From Sphingomonadales bacterium (GTDB lineage: Bacteria > Pseudomonadota > Alphaproteobacteria > Sphingomonadales > Sphingomonadaceae), in contig CANIRZ010000015.1 of NCBI GenBank assembly GCA_947470185.1, positions 1 to 44,741 of the forward strand: a stretch of 44,741 bases of DNA, read 5' to 3'. Positions 18,301 through 26,969 of the stretch are shown here, in pieces. The stretch's first letter is position 1; every line of letters begins with the position of its first letter. The notes beneath the pieces are model-generated. The model worked only from the letters and a program-made list of their open reading frames with translations. It was not told the DNA's origin and did no database searches. Both the position numbers and the translations under genes were made by a program.

Positions 18301-18780
18301 CGCGAATCCCGCAAAGGCAAGCGCTTCATGATTGCGGATTTTTCTGACAATAGTGGCCAGTTTTCGGTACGCTGCTTCGACGAAGCTGTTGGAATGCAGT
18401 TGGCCGAGTGGGCGAAGGATGCAGAATGCCTTTTGCTCCATTGCGAAATGGATATGCGGCCAGGGGATGAAACTCCAAATTTTTCGGTAAAAAGTGTTAA
18501 GCCACTGAGCAGTCTGACGAGCTTATCGCGGCTGAAGATGCAGTTGGACGTAACGGCTGAGGCCGCGTTGTCGCAGCTAGCGCGGATCGTTGCACCGCTT
18601 GACGGCGGCCGAAGCGAATTGGTTATAAAAACGCGCGCTGCAGATGGTCGGTGGGTGCAGATTGTCTTGGGTCGCCGATATCAGATTGATGTGTCCTTGC
18701 TCGATCAAGTTCGGGCAATTGACGGCATTGAAAATGCAGAGCTTGCGCCCCTGGGCCCAGCTTTGGCATTAGTGCATTGA
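15304..18780 (+). CDS. dnaE: DNA polymerase III alpha subunit
   Basis: 1158 residues. Catalytic subunit of the replicative polymerase. Order: PHP domain (about 1-270), palm with catalytic Asp residues in MPDFDIDFCETRRGEV, thumb and fingers (HSSTHAAGVVIGD, GVFQLESEGMRR, LYRPGPMDNIP, FNKSHAAAYAVLAYQTAWLK), helix-hairpin-helix region (GVGERAMEIL-like, INRRSLENLAAAGAFD), and OB-fold plus C-terminal tail. The N-terminus reads FVPLRVYSAYT where E. coli has FVHLRVHSDYS, so the first PHP metal ligands are replaced. Short spacing from gpx (62 bases) and an acyl-CoA ligase gene downstream. Confidence 0.97.
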   Translation: MAYVPFVPLRVYSAYTILEGAIEPKAIGETAKKLGFPAIAICDRNGLYGVMPFQDAAKSYGVQPIIGTLLGIRRPSSDGKFTRDWLPLFAQDESGYNNLCRLVSMAHLDRPEDLDAHVTLEQLAAHKDGLIALTGGAEGALARLLSEGQHEAASSYLTRLQALFSEHLYIELSRRNDAVEDAAENALIDLAYARDIPLVATNPAFFAEPDFFDAHDAMLCISDGAYIESTDRRRSSRDTWIKTGKQMGALFADVPEALANTLVIAQRCAALAPYRSPILPSLAGDRAAEDAQLREDGRLGLEKRLEIARITDPAERQLYFDRLNFEADVICSMGFPGYFLIVADFIKWAKEQDIAVGPGRGSGAGSLVAWALTITDLDPIKLGLLFERFLNPDRVSMPDFDIDFCETRRGEVIRYVQKKYGSRQVAQIITFGKLKARAVLRDTGRVLQMSYGQVDRLCKQVPNLPVDPWDLKRALSGVAELREEYRRDAQVKRLFDLAMKLEGLPRHSSTHAAGVVIGDRELSELAPLYRDPRSDMPVTQFDMKYVESAGLVKFDFLGLKTLSVLQKGSQMLAKRGVEINLDLLPHDDPAVYELLQRGDTVGVFQLESEGMRRTLAAVKPTNFGDIIALVSLYRPGPMDNIPMFGRRKNGEESIEYPHPLLEPVLNETYGIFVYQEQVMQAAQILAGYSLGEADLLRRAMGKKIQAEMDAQRERFVSGCATHAITPNRANELFDLIDKFAGYGFNKSHAAAYAVLAYQTAWLKTHHPEEFYAASMCFDMHQTDKLAIFMDDMRRLDVVCLPPDINRSEAEFIVETNAHGEHAVRYALGGIKNVGERAMEILVAERISAGLFKSLDDFANRADPSQINRRSLENLAAAGAFDVLEPNRASAHGAAETLLAAAQSARDSRESGQGGLFGEGGADMAALRIDSSLYWAPAEQMNQEKDAFGFYFSAHPCSQYDALAMSHGAKPYAVWLESGPIPEGVRRAATMSALIEGVRWRESRKGKRFMIADFSDNSGQFSVRCFDEAVGMQLAEWAKDAECLLLHCEMDMRPGDETPNFSVKSVKPLSSLTSLSRLKMQLDVTAEAALSQLARIVAPLDGGRSELVIKTRAADGRWVQIVLGRRYQIDVSLLDQVRAIDGIENAELAPLGPALALVH

Positions 18781-18850
18781 TTGCGATATAAACATTGAAT
18801 AAAAAATACGTCAGTTTCATTTGACGAAGCTATGTGAGGGAGAGAGTTTG

Positions 18851-20449
18851 ATGCGCGGCACCATGCAGCATTGGGATCTTCGCGTTCCCCATTTGATTGA
18901 CTACGCGGCGCGCGAGCATGGTACGCGCGAAATCGTGACCCGTTGGACCGATGGAACGATGGAGCGGACCAACTGGGCAGGGGTCGCGGGAGAGGCGCGT
19001 AAGCTGTCCCAAGCCTTTGCTGGTCTTGGCCTGCAAAAGGGCGATCGGATTGCCACCTTTGCAATGAACCATCATCGGCATTTGGCTGCTTGGTATGGCG
19101 CGATTGGCTTTGGCGGTGTTATTCACACCGTTAATGTGCGGCTGTTCGACGAAGACCTGATCTACATCATGAACCATGCCGAAGATAAGGTGCTGATGTA
19201 TGACGCGATGTTTCAGCCCATCATTGACCGGTTAAAACCGCATCTGAAGACCGTCGAGCATTACATCGTCTTTGATCGTGACGACAGTTATTGCGCCTTT
19301 ATCGCTGCGCACGATGGCAACTACGAATGGGCAACCGGTGACGAGCGCGATGCTTGCATGCTCTGCTACACCAGCGGCACGACGGGTAACCCCAAGGGGG
19401 TCTTATATCAGCACCGATCAACGGTGTTGCACGCAATGGCCGAAATCGCTCCAGCCATTTTTGACCTCAGCCCACAAGCAGTCCTGCTGCCGATCGTTCC
19501 AATGTTCCACGCCGCGAGCTGGGGGCTGCCCTTCGCAGGCGCTGCGGCTGGCGTTAAATTTATGTTTTCGACTACCAATGATGCGGCAACCTTGCATAGC
19601 CTGATGCTTCAGGAAGGCGTCACGCATAGCGCGGGCGTGCCGACGGTCTGGCTTGCGATGTTTGCGCATTTGGATGCAGAGGCCGCGGCTGGTCGCGACG
19701 CGTCGCTTGGGAAATTGCGCCTTGTTACCATTGGCGGTTCGGCTGCACCACGTGCTATGATTGAGCGCCTGATGAAGTCTGGGGTCCGCGTGGCCCACGC
19801 GTGGGGCATGACGGAAACGTCGCCCATTGGCACGATGGGTGCGCCAACGCCCAATTGGGATGATTTGACACTCGATGAGCAGATTGATGTTGTATGCAAA
19901 CAGGGGCGCACGCCATTTGGCGTTGAGCTGCGTGTGATCGACAAGGATGGCAATGTAGCGCCGCGCGATGGAGTGACATCAGGTGCTCTACAAATTCGGG
20001 GACCTTGGGTCATTAAGCGTTATTTTAAGGCAGAAGCCGACGCTGTTGATGTTGATCAGTGGTTTGATACGGGCGACGTTTCGGTTCTTCACCCCGACGG
20101 AACAATGCAAATCACTGACCGGGTCAAGGATGTCATTAAGTCCGGTGGCGAGTGGATCAGTTCAGTCGAGCTTGAGAATATCGCGGTTGGTTGTCCAGGT
20201 ATTGCAGAGGCAGGTGCCATCGGTATTGCGCACCCCAAATGGGACGAGCGGCCCGTTCTGATCGCCGTGAAGAAACCAGGCGCGGAGGTCGACGAAGCAA
20301 TGGTGAAGGCCTATCTGGCGGAACGCATCGTCAAATGGTGGATGCCCGACCGGGTTCTGTTCGTTGACGAATTGCCGCACACAGGCACAGGTAAAATTCA
20401 GAAAGTGGCACTTCGCCAGCAATTCAAGGACTTTGTGCTGGAGGATTGA
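18851..20449 (+). CDS. Acyl-CoA ligase (medium/long-chain fatty acid type)
   Basis: 532 residues. AMP-forming acyl-CoA synthetase: activates a carboxylic acid as acyl-adenylate and transfers it to CoA. P-loop motif [49 protein letters not shown] and the C-terminal catalytic Lys in [11 protein letters not shown] are all present. Similarity to AlkK/FadD-like ligases favours a fatty acid substrate, but this cannot be fixed from sequence alone. The ATG at 18851 follows GAGGGAGAG; an earlier in-frame ATG at 18821 has no such site. It stands alone after dnaE and converges with moaB. Confidence 0.88.
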   Translation: MRGTMQHWDLRVPHLIDYAAREHGTREIVTRWTDGTMERTNWAGVAGEARKLSQAFAGLGLQKGDRIATFAMNHHRHLAAWYGAIGFGGVIHTVNVRLFDEDLIYIMNHAEDKVLMYDAMFQPIIDRLKPHLKTVEHYIVFDRDDSYCAFIAAHDGNYEWATGDERDACMLCYTSGTTGNPKGVLYQHRSTVLHAMAEIAPAIFDLSPQAVLLPIVPMFHAASWGLPFAGAAAGVKFMFSTTNDAATLHSLMLQEGVTHSAGVPTVWLAMFAHLDAEAAAGRDASLGKLRLVTIGGSAAPRAMIERLMKSGVRVAHAWGMTETSPIGTMGAPTPNWDDLTLDEQIDVVCKQGRTPFGVELRVIDKDGNVAPRDGVTSGALQIRGPWVIKRYFKAEADAVDVDQWFDTGDVSVLHPDGTMQITDRVKDVIKSGGEWISSVELENIAVGCPGIAEAGAIGIAHPKWDERPVLIAVKKPGAEVDEAMVKAYLAERIVKWWMPDRVLFVDELPHTGTGKIQKVALRQQFKDFVLED

Positions 20450-20563
20450 AGCAAAGAACACGTTGACCGTTACCTAAAATAGGCTGAGATCTGGCGGCAG
20501 AAGCAGGTGCCTCATGGCCTTCATTTTGCCCGTTGCACATGAATGAGAACAAAAGGAAACAGC
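20450..20563. other. Intergenic region between convergent acyl-CoA ligase and moaB
   Basis: 114 bases between two converging genes. I see no convincing stem-loop with a U-run and no small ORF with a ribosome-binding site. Confidence 0.5.
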
Positions 20564-21091
20564 CTAAACTTCGCGCAATCGGGGCATGAGTTCGACAAAG
20601 TTGCAGGGGCGATGGCGGCTATCGAGCTGATGCACCAAAATCTGATCCCAACCGTCCTTTACTGCGCCATTGGATCCGGGCAGCGCGAAAATATACGTCC
20701 CACGGGCAAGCACAGCGCAAGCTCTCGATTGAATTGTGGATGTGCCAATGCTTGCAAAGCTCAGCCAACGGAACAATTCCCCGAAGCCAGGAATGTCCTT
20801 AGTTTTTACGCGGTCCAACGCCTCGGGCGTCACGTCCCGTCCGGTTAATCCCGTACCACCTGTTGAGATAACAACGTCGACTTGATCGTTATCTATCCAA
20901 TTGTGCAACCGCGCGGTAATTAACGTTGTATCGTCGCGTAAGATGGTTCGGTCGACGATGTTGTGGCCAGCGGCGATGATACGCTCGGCCAAAATGTCGC
21001 CGCTGGTGTCATCGTCAATACTGCGTGTATCGGAAACAGTTAGAAGCGCGATGTTCACGGGTTTAAACACCCTATCTTTATCGAGTGGCAA
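20564..21091 (-). CDS. moaB: Molybdenum cofactor biosynthesis protein MoaB
   Basis: 175 residues. MoaB/MogA-type protein of the MoCF-binding fold, expected to adenylylate molybdopterin before molybdate insertion by MoeA. Motifs: [26 protein letters not shown], and [14 protein letters not shown]. The best start is TTG at 21091, because GGAGG lies 5-6 bases upstream; it sits inside the end of the lytic transglycosylase gene (14-base overlap). An internal GTG at 21070 has no such site. The other cofactor genes here (moaC, moeA) are about 19 kb away. Confidence 0.92.
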   Translation of the reverse strand: MPLDKDRVFKPVNIALLTVSDTRSIDDDTSGDILAERIIAAGHNIVDRTILRDDTTLITARLHNWIDNDQVDVVISTGGTGLTGRDVTPEALDRVKTKDIPGFGELFRWLSFASIGTSTIQSRACAVLARGTYIFALPGSNGAVKDGWDQILVHQLDSRHRPCNFVELMPRLREV

Positions 21092-22823
21092 TAGCGCCTC
21101 CTAAAATTCGGCGCGCAGTAACGTTGCCATTGGCGTCTGGAAATTTGGGCCACATATATTGAGCTAAACCTTTCAAGCTTCCCGATGCTTTTTTCTCGCG
21201 CATCTCGTAAATCCAGTAATTGCGTAATATTATCGATACGTAACCACGTGTTTCCCAATAGGGAATGGACTCAATAAACAACAAAGGATCACCATTGTCG
21301 CGAATTTCGCTGTTCCAGCGTATAAGCGGCGAGGGGCCGGCATTATATGCTGCTATTACTTTAGGAAGCAGGCCACCTGTCGCGGGCAAATCACGTAATT
21401 TTTCAAGGTAGGACTGCCCATACTCGAGGTTAACAGAGGGGCGGTCGAGTTCAGATGCGGTAAAGGCCGCGCCCCGCGCGCGCGCCATGTCTTGAGCTGT
21501 TCCTGGGCGTACTTGCATCAAGCCGCGCGCGCCAGCGGGGCTGATGACGTCTGTGCGAAAATTGGATTCCTGCAGCGTATGGGCATATACCAATGCGGGT
21601 GTTACGCGCCAGCCACCACTGGGTTCCCAATTGGGCATCGGATAGCGCGCCATAGCGTTACTTTGATCTCGCGACGGACCATAATGGCCAAGCCAAAATT
21701 GCGTTGATGCCAAGTTTAGCGTGCCAGCCAATTGCGCGAGGTTTGCGTGTTGCCGCGCATCACCGATTCTCGCCTGATGGCGCAACGCCTCGTCAGCCAA
21801 TTTGTTTTGACCGATTTCTGCAAGCCCAACTGCTAGCGCAGCATTCTCCTGGTCTTTCAGGCTTGCCCAATCCAGCTTAGCCATTTTAGCCGCTTTGCTT
21901 GCTATTGGCACCATGCCGAGCGTTTCACTCGCGAGTATCCCGTAGAATGTTTCTGGCAACTGCGCGGCTTTTTGCATTTTGGGCTGAAAATATTGTGGTT
22001 GTTTTATCGCCATCGCCGCCCGTGCGCCCCAAAACAGACCCGCCGCCTTCAAGTCGTCATTTGCTGCAAGGCGCGATACATAGTCAAATGCGTGAAAAGC
22101 TGCTGCATATTCACGCAGACGCCAAGAAGCGAGCCCCCGAACCCATGCAGCTTGTGTGCTCCAATCGCCACCCGCCAACTGCGCTTCGGCCGCGACCCGC
22201 TTTGCGGCCGCGTCATCATTTTCGATATAATAGGACCAAGCAACGCGATATTGTAATTCGGTCAATGCTTCCGGCGATAACTCGGCAGCCTTGGTTTCCA
22301 GAAACTGTTCTGCGGCCAGCGACTGATCATTTTTTATAAAAATTTGCAATTCCGCGCGGATATCATCGCTCGCAATGTTTGTCGGCAAATCGCGTTTTGG
22401 CGCGCCGCCAAGCCATGAAAAGCGCCGGATTCCGGGTCGACTTGGCAAAACTTCTGCACCCCTTTTACGCGCCATGGCCCCCAGCTGTTCCGCCTGTGGT
22501 AAATATGGCGCGATCTCGAGCAATGCTTGCAATTGGGTGGCTTCAACCTTTGGGCTATTTGGCGCGACATACAGTTCAGCGCGCGCCATTGCTGACATGG
22601 GGCCTCGCGGAGCGGTTTCAATCAGACGTGCGGCTTCATCCCATTTCTCTGTTCGGATGGCATTATAAATTGCGGAAAACAAAACTTTTTCTTTTGCGTT
22701 GAGAACATTTGGCGCCAGCTGAGGGGGTAGGATAGCCCGAAATTCCTCACTATTATTCGCAACTGCTACCGAAAAGGGCGACGCAGCCAAAGCAATTGCT
22801 AGCCATTTCGCCCTGATACTCAT
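21078..22823 (-). CDS. Soluble lytic murein transglycosylase (Slt70 type)
   Basis: 581 residues. Exported enzyme cleaving the MurNAc-GlcNAc bond of peptidoglycan with formation of 1,6-anhydroMurNAc. A Sec signal peptide (SIRAKWLAIALAASPFSVAVA) is followed by an alpha-superhelical region and a C-terminal lysozyme-like domain with catalytic Glu in HTLQESNFRTD, then SPAGARGLMQVRPGTA and IAAYNAGPSPLIRW. The ATG at 22823 was chosen because it starts the signal peptide and follows AAGGGCAG; the extension to 22862 would bury the signal. Its start overlaps the upstream UDG-like gene by 4 bases and its end overlaps moaB, suggesting one operon. Confidence 0.92.
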   Translation of the reverse strand: MSIRAKWLAIALAASPFSVAVANNSEEFRAILPPQLAPNVLNAKEKVLFSAIYNAIRTEKWDEAARLIETAPRGPMSAMARAELYVAPNSPKVEATQLQALLEIAPYLPQAEQLGAMARKRGAEVLPSRPGIRRFSWLGGAPKRDLPTNIASDDIRAELQIFIKNDQSLAAEQFLETKAAELSPEALTELQYRVAWSYYIENDDAAAKRVAAEAQLAGGDWSTQAAWVRGLASWRLREYAAAFHAFDYVSRLAANDDLKAAGLFWGARAAMAIKQPQYFQPKMQKAAQLPETFYGILASETLGMVPIASKAAKMAKLDWASLKDQENAALAVGLAEIGQNKLADEALRHQARIGDARQHANLAQLAGTLNLASTQFWLGHYGPSRDQSNAMARYPMPNWEPSGGWRVTPALVYAHTLQESNFRTDVISPAGARGLMQVRPGTAQDMARARGAAFTASELDRPSVNLEYGQSYLEKLRDLPATGGLLPKVIAAYNAGPSPLIRWNSEIRDNGDPLLFIESIPYWETRGYVSIILRNYWIYEMREKKASGSLKGLAQYMWPKFPDANGNVTARRILGGAIATR

Positions 22824-23572
22824 TGAACTGCCCTTTTTCCAAACATCTGCAAATCTCTCCACGCCTCTGCCTTCATCGCAGGTCGCGCGATAAGGGTTCG
22901 CGGATGAAATGTCGCCAACACCGTTATGTTGAGGTCATCATGATTGATGTTCCGCAACTCTGCCCGCGCATTCATGAGATTTTCGCTTAACAAAGCTTGG
23001 CATGCAGACGCACCGAGTATCACCACCGATTTGGGCCTAATCAGCTTTATCTGGTGAATCACAAACGCTGCAAGCTCGGGAAAGTCGTGCTCGGGGACTT
23101 CCGCTGTCGAGGGCATACTCGTTGCCATCCATGTGCAGTAGCAGTCGCTACTTTCTACACCTATAGCCCCCATCATACGGTGCAGCAGAGCAGCGTTCGC
23201 CCCGCTTGAAGTGTCCGAGGAACCGATAATGTCTGGCAAGTCTGAAACAATCATGACGTCACAGCTGTCTGGGCCAATCGGCGCATAACGCAAAGGACTA
23301 TAGCCGTTGCCAGGGAGAGGAGCGCCATCTGTCACCAATTCACGTAAAGACGAAATGTCTTCCGGCCAGGCGACAGACGGAGCAGTGGACGCAGAACGAA
23401 TTTCTGGCGTAGCAGACGTTTTTATAGGCGGTATGGGGGCGTTTGAAGGCGCTTTTTCTGCAAGCCAGTTGACGCTGGTTTCGCTAACAGCCGCGTCTAG
23501 TCCGGCAAGTTCCCACCAGCCAGTTAGCGATTCAACCACAGTAAATGCAGTAATTTCTCCCCGATCCCCCAT
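22820..23572 (-). CDS. Uracil-DNA glycosylase-fold protein lacking usual active-site residues
   Basis: 250 residues. The C-terminal two thirds follow the UDG superfamily (family 4/5-like) pattern: HRMMGAIGVESSDCYCTWM, then FVIHQIKLIRPKSVVILGASACQALL, and the end motif ATFHPRTLIARPAMKAEAWRDL. However, the GEAPG-type motif A is replaced by SDLPDIIGSSD and the N-terminal CxxC pair used for the 4Fe-4S cluster is missing; the first about 80 residues are variable with WWELAGLD near the start. So it may not be an active glycosylase of the canonical kind. Similar divergent proteins exist in sphingomonads (recalled). It is the first gene of the slt-moaB unit. Confidence 0.72.
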   Translation of the reverse strand: MGDRGEITAFTVVESLTGWWELAGLDAAVSETSVNWLAEKAPSNAPIPPIKTSATPEIRSASTAPSVAWPEDISSLRELVTDGAPLPGNGYSPLRYAPIGPDSCDVMIVSDLPDIIGSSDTSSGANAALLHRMMGAIGVESSDCYCTWMATSMPSTAEVPEHDFPELAAFVIHQIKLIRPKSVVILGASACQALLSENLMNARAELRNINHDDLNITVLATFHPRTLIARPAMKAEAWRDLQMFGKRAVQ

Positions 23573-23686
23573 AAATCCCTTCAGTCACCAGTTGACGGCG
23601 GGGTCAATTGCTTGGCATGGCAATTTCCACAAGCTGTTCGAATATCGGGATGGCCTGAATTACATGCCGGGTAAAGGATAAAGGCA

Positions 23687-25327
23687 ATGAGTGAACGCGA
23701 GTCGATGCCCTATGATGTTGTTATTGTTGGCGCGGGGCCAGCAGGCCTTTCGGCCGCGATACGCATAAAACAGCAATCGCCCGACACCAGTGTCTGCATC
23801 CTTGAAAAAGGTTCCGAGGTGGGCGCGCACATATTGTCCGGTGCGGTCATCGACCCCAAGGCGCTTGATGAACTGCTGCCTGACTGGCGCAATATGGGCT
23901 GTTCGCTGGCCGATACGCCGGTGAATGACAATCAGCACTGGATTCTTACTAAGACCGGCAAGTTTAACATGCCCCATTTCCTGACCCCTGGCTTCATGCA
24001 TAATAAGGGCACTTACACCGGATCGCTTGGTAATCTGTGCCGCTGGCTTGCGGGGCAGGCTGAAAATCTGGGTGTAGAAATTTTCCCCGGTTTCTCGGCG
24101 GCAGAAATACTTTATAACAGCGACGGTTCGGTAAAGGGTGTAGCGACGGGCGACATGGGCATCGCGCGCGATGGCAGTCATAAAGACGATTATATGCCCG
24201 GCATGGAATTACATGCGAAATATACTTTCTTTGCCGAAGGTGTACGCGGTCATCTCACCAAATTGCTGAAGCCACAATTTGCGCTCGATAAAGACTGCGA
24301 GCCGCAGGTTTACGGCATTGGCATTAAAGAATTGTGGGACATTCCGCCCGAGCAGCATTCCGCAGGCCGCGTCATTCACAGTCAGGGCTGGCCTTTGACT
24401 GATGCAAATGGCGGCGCATTTTTGTACCATCATGCGAACAATCAAGTAGCCTTGGGCTTTGTCGTTTGGCTCAACTATTCCAACCCTTATCTGTCACCGT
24501 TCGAAGAATTTCAGCGTTGGAAAACGCATCCCGAGATTAAGAAAATACTCGCTGGGGGGCGTCGCGTCTCTTATGGTGCGCGTGCGATCAGCGATGGTGG
24601 CTGGCAGTCGGTACCAAAGCTGGCTTTCCCTGGTGGTGCATTGATCGGGTGTTCGGCCGGTTTCTTGAACGTGCCGCGAATCAAGGGCTCGCATACGGCG
24701 ATGAAGTCCGGCATGTTGGCTGCGGATGCCGCTGTTGAGGCATTGGCCGCTGGCCGCGAACATGACGCGCTGACATCTTATCAGACAGCTTATGAAAATA
24801 GTTGGATTTACAAAGAATTGCGAATGGTACGCAACGTCCTGCCGCTGGTCGAGAAATACGGCAATGTGGTGGGAACGGCGCTTTCCGGTATCAATATGTG
24901 GCTGGAGAATTTTGGTATCCGCATGCCGTTCACGATGAAGCATCATCCGGACCACAAGGCGCTTAAAAAGAAAAACGCCGCCGAACGCATCGAATATCCG
25001 AAGCCCGACGGCGTGTTCAGCTTTGACCGCTTGTCATCAGTGTTCCTGTCGAACACCAACCACGCCGAAGATCAGCCAATTCACTTGCAGGTCAAGGACA
25101 TGGACCTTCAAAAAACCAGCGAGTTCATGGAATTTGCGGGCCCATCAACGCGCTATTGCCCTGCGGGTGTGTATGAGTGGATTGAGGAAGAAGGCAAAGA
25201 TGCGCGTTATCAGATCAACGCCCAGAATTGCGTGCATTGCAAAACATGCGACATCAAGGATCCTAACCAGAATATCAACTGGGTGACGCCAGAAGGCGGC
25301 GGTGGTCCGAACTACCCCAATATGTGA
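23687..25327 (+). CDS. Electron transfer flavoprotein-ubiquinone oxidoreductase
   Basis: 546 residues, standard length. Membrane-associated enzyme that passes electrons from ETF, reduced by acyl-CoA and amino-acid dehydrogenases, to ubiquinone. FAD-binding VVIVGAGPAGLSAAIRIKQ lies at the N-terminus, followed by EKGSEVGAHILSGAVIDP. The C-terminal ferredoxin-like domain has the cluster cysteines in RYCPAGVYEW and NCVHCKTCDIKDPNQNINW, and the protein ends GGGGPNYPNM as in the family. ATG at 23687 follows AAAGG. It is divergent from the UDG-like gene and upstream of ispE. Confidence 0.95.
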   Translation: MSERESMPYDVVIVGAGPAGLSAAIRIKQQSPDTSVCILEKGSEVGAHILSGAVIDPKALDELLPDWRNMGCSLADTPVNDNQHWILTKTGKFNMPHFLTPGFMHNKGTYTGSLGNLCRWLAGQAENLGVEIFPGFSAAEILYNSDGSVKGVATGDMGIARDGSHKDDYMPGMELHAKYTFFAEGVRGHLTKLLKPQFALDKDCEPQVYGIGIKELWDIPPEQHSAGRVIHSQGWPLTDANGGAFLYHHANNQVALGFVVWLNYSNPYLSPFEEFQRWKTHPEIKKILAGGRRVSYGARAISDGGWQSVPKLAFPGGALIGCSAGFLNVPRIKGSHTAMKSGMLAADAAVEALAAGREHDALTSYQTAYENSWIYKELRMVRNVLPLVEKYGNVVGTALSGINMWLENFGIRMPFTMKHHPDHKALKKKNAAERIEYPKPDGVFSFDRLSSVFLSNTNHAEDQPIHLQVKDMDLQKTSEFMEFAGPSTRYCPAGVYEWIEEEGKDARYQINAQNCVHCKTCDIKDPNQNINWVTPEGGGGPNYPNM

Positions 25328-25371
25328 TTGGGGTAGCGCTTGGGCTGTTGGCCAGGGTTTAAAGGCGTTTA

Positions 25372-26199
25372 GTGGATCATTCTGAAGTTGCCTTCGCAAA
25401 AATCAATCTTGCCCTGCATGTTCGGCGGCGACGGGCAGATGGCTATCATGATATAGAGACGTTGTTTGCGTTTGCGCAAGGTGGCGACGTTTTACATGCG
25501 CATGTTTCAGATGCATTGAGCCTTGAAATAGACGGGCCATTCGGGAGTGGTCTCGCTGCAGATGATACCAATCTGGTGCTTCAGGTAGCTGCATTGTTAC
25601 AGTCGCATTTTGGAGTATCGCAAGGCGCAGCCATTCGGCTTGATAAGCAACTGCCGATTGCTTCGGGCATTGGTGGTGGTTCCGCAGACGCCGCGGCCAC
25701 AGCACGGCTTCTGAACCGACTTTGGGGATTGAATTTATCCGAACAAGCAATGGCCGACATCCTCGCACCCTTGGGAGCAGATATTCCCGCTTGCGTATTT
25801 AGCCGCCCAAGCTTTGGCAGCGGCACTGGTACGGACCTTGTGTTTTTGGACGATAGCAGCATCACCGCAAGGTATTTGCTGCTGGTAAACCCGCTTCAGT
25901 CGGTTTCGACGGCAGCTATATTCAAGGCATGGGCTGGTGTTGATGGCGGCGAAGTTGGCCGTGGCGACATGTGGGACACAGCGTGTGTGAGCCGAAACGA
26001 GCTAGAGCCTTTGGCTGCGGCGATTTGTCCCGTTATATCGGATATATTGAAACGTCTTTCTTCCGCTAATCCAGCCATTGTGCGCATGTCCGGGTCTGGG
26101 GCGACATGCTTTGCATTGTTTGACGATGCGGCGTCATTACAGACGGCAAGAACAACACTTAACCCACATTGGTGGTCTATGGCCACTATGCTGCGATGA
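25372..26199 (+). CDS. ispE: 4-diphosphocytidyl-2-C-methyl-D-erythritol kinase
   Basis: 275 residues. GHMP-family kinase phosphorylating CDP-methylerythritol in the non-mevalonate isoprenoid pathway. AFAKINLALHV at the N-terminus contains the catalytic Lys region, LPIASGIGGGSADAAA (around 92-107) is the GHMP ATP-binding loop, LGADIPACVF carries the catalytic Asp, and MSGSGATCFALF is motif III. The start codon is GTG at 25372, 44 bases after the ETF-QO gene. Its stop overlaps the next gene as ATGA. Confidence 0.93.
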   Translation: MDHSEVAFAKINLALHVRRRRADGYHDIETLFAFAQGGDVLHAHVSDALSLEIDGPFGSGLAADDTNLVLQVAALLQSHFGVSQGAAIRLDKQLPIASGIGGGSADAAATARLLNRLWGLNLSEQAMADILAPLGADIPACVFSRPSFGSGTGTDLVFLDDSSITARYLLLVNPLQSVSTAAIFKAWAGVDGGEVGRGDMWDTACVSRNELEPLAAAICPVISDILKRLSSANPAIVRMSGSGATCFALFDDAASLQTARTTLNPHWWSMATMLR

Positions 26200-26924
26200 A
26201 GGACCTGCCATTCGAGATATTAGGGACACCGCGCAACGGTGGCTTCCTCATAATCGGTGATCACGCGTCAAATGATGTTCCTGACGATATTGTGCTTGGC
26301 ATTGATCGACTGGTTCTCGACACCCACATTGCCTGGGATGTCGGCGTTGCCCCTGTTGCGCATTTGATAACGCAACATATGGGCTTTGCGGCCTATTTGG
26401 GGGGGTATTCTCGCCTCGTTGTCGACTTGAACCGTGACGAACTCGATCCTGCTGTGATGCCGCTTTCGAGTGATGGCATCGTCATCCTCGGCAATGACGT
26501 CGCGCCAGATGAGCGGGAAGCAAGGCTGATGCGCTTCCACAGACCTTACCATGACTATTTGAAGGACTTGCTGTCTGAACACAGGCCATCACTGATCTTG
26601 TCGCTGCATAGCTTTACACCAGCCTTAGAGAGCAAACCAAATGAGTCCCGGCCTTGGGAAGTCGGCGTTTTGTATAATGAACAGGAGGCGGCGTCTAAGC
26701 TTGCGATTCCGTTCCTTGAAAACGCAGGATATCTTGTAGGTGACCAATTGCCTTATTCGGGCAAGCTTCTGAACGCGACGATGAACCGCCATGCGGAGGC
26801 CAATGACATACCGTATATCGGCATTGAGATGCGGCAAGATTTAGCCTGCACGCCTTCAGGCCAAGCAAGATTTGCACGCATATTGTCAGATATGTGCCAT
26901 TTTGTGTCGGAACGACTTGGCTAA
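26196..26924 (+). CDS. N-formylglutamate amidohydrolase family protein
   Basis: 242 residues from the ATG at 26196, which overlaps the ispE stop (ATGA); the ORF extension to 26169 overlaps ispE coding sequence. The family cleaves N-formylglutamate (histidine degradation) or related N-acyl amino acids. Typical elements are GDHASNDVPD, DTHIAWDVG, GYSRLVVDLNR, LSLHSFTP and GIEMRQDL, including likely zinc-binding His residues. No other histidine-utilisation gene is nearby, so the true substrate may differ. Coupled translation with ispE appears positional rather than functional. Confidence 0.85.
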   Translation: MKDLPFEILGTPRNGGFLIIGDHASNDVPDDIVLGIDRLVLDTHIAWDVGVAPVAHLITQHMGFAAYLGGYSRLVVDLNRDELDPAVMPLSSDGIVILGNDVAPDEREARLMRFHRPYHDYLKDLLSEHRPSLILSLHSFTPALESKPNESRPWEVGVLYNEQEAASKLAIPFLENAGYLVGDQLPYSGKLLNATMNRHAEANDIPYIGIEMRQDLACTPSGQARFARILSDMCHFVSERLG

Positions 26925-26969
26925 CCAGCACAAAAACGCTTAAAGCGCTGGCTTGAAACGGAGTGTAAG

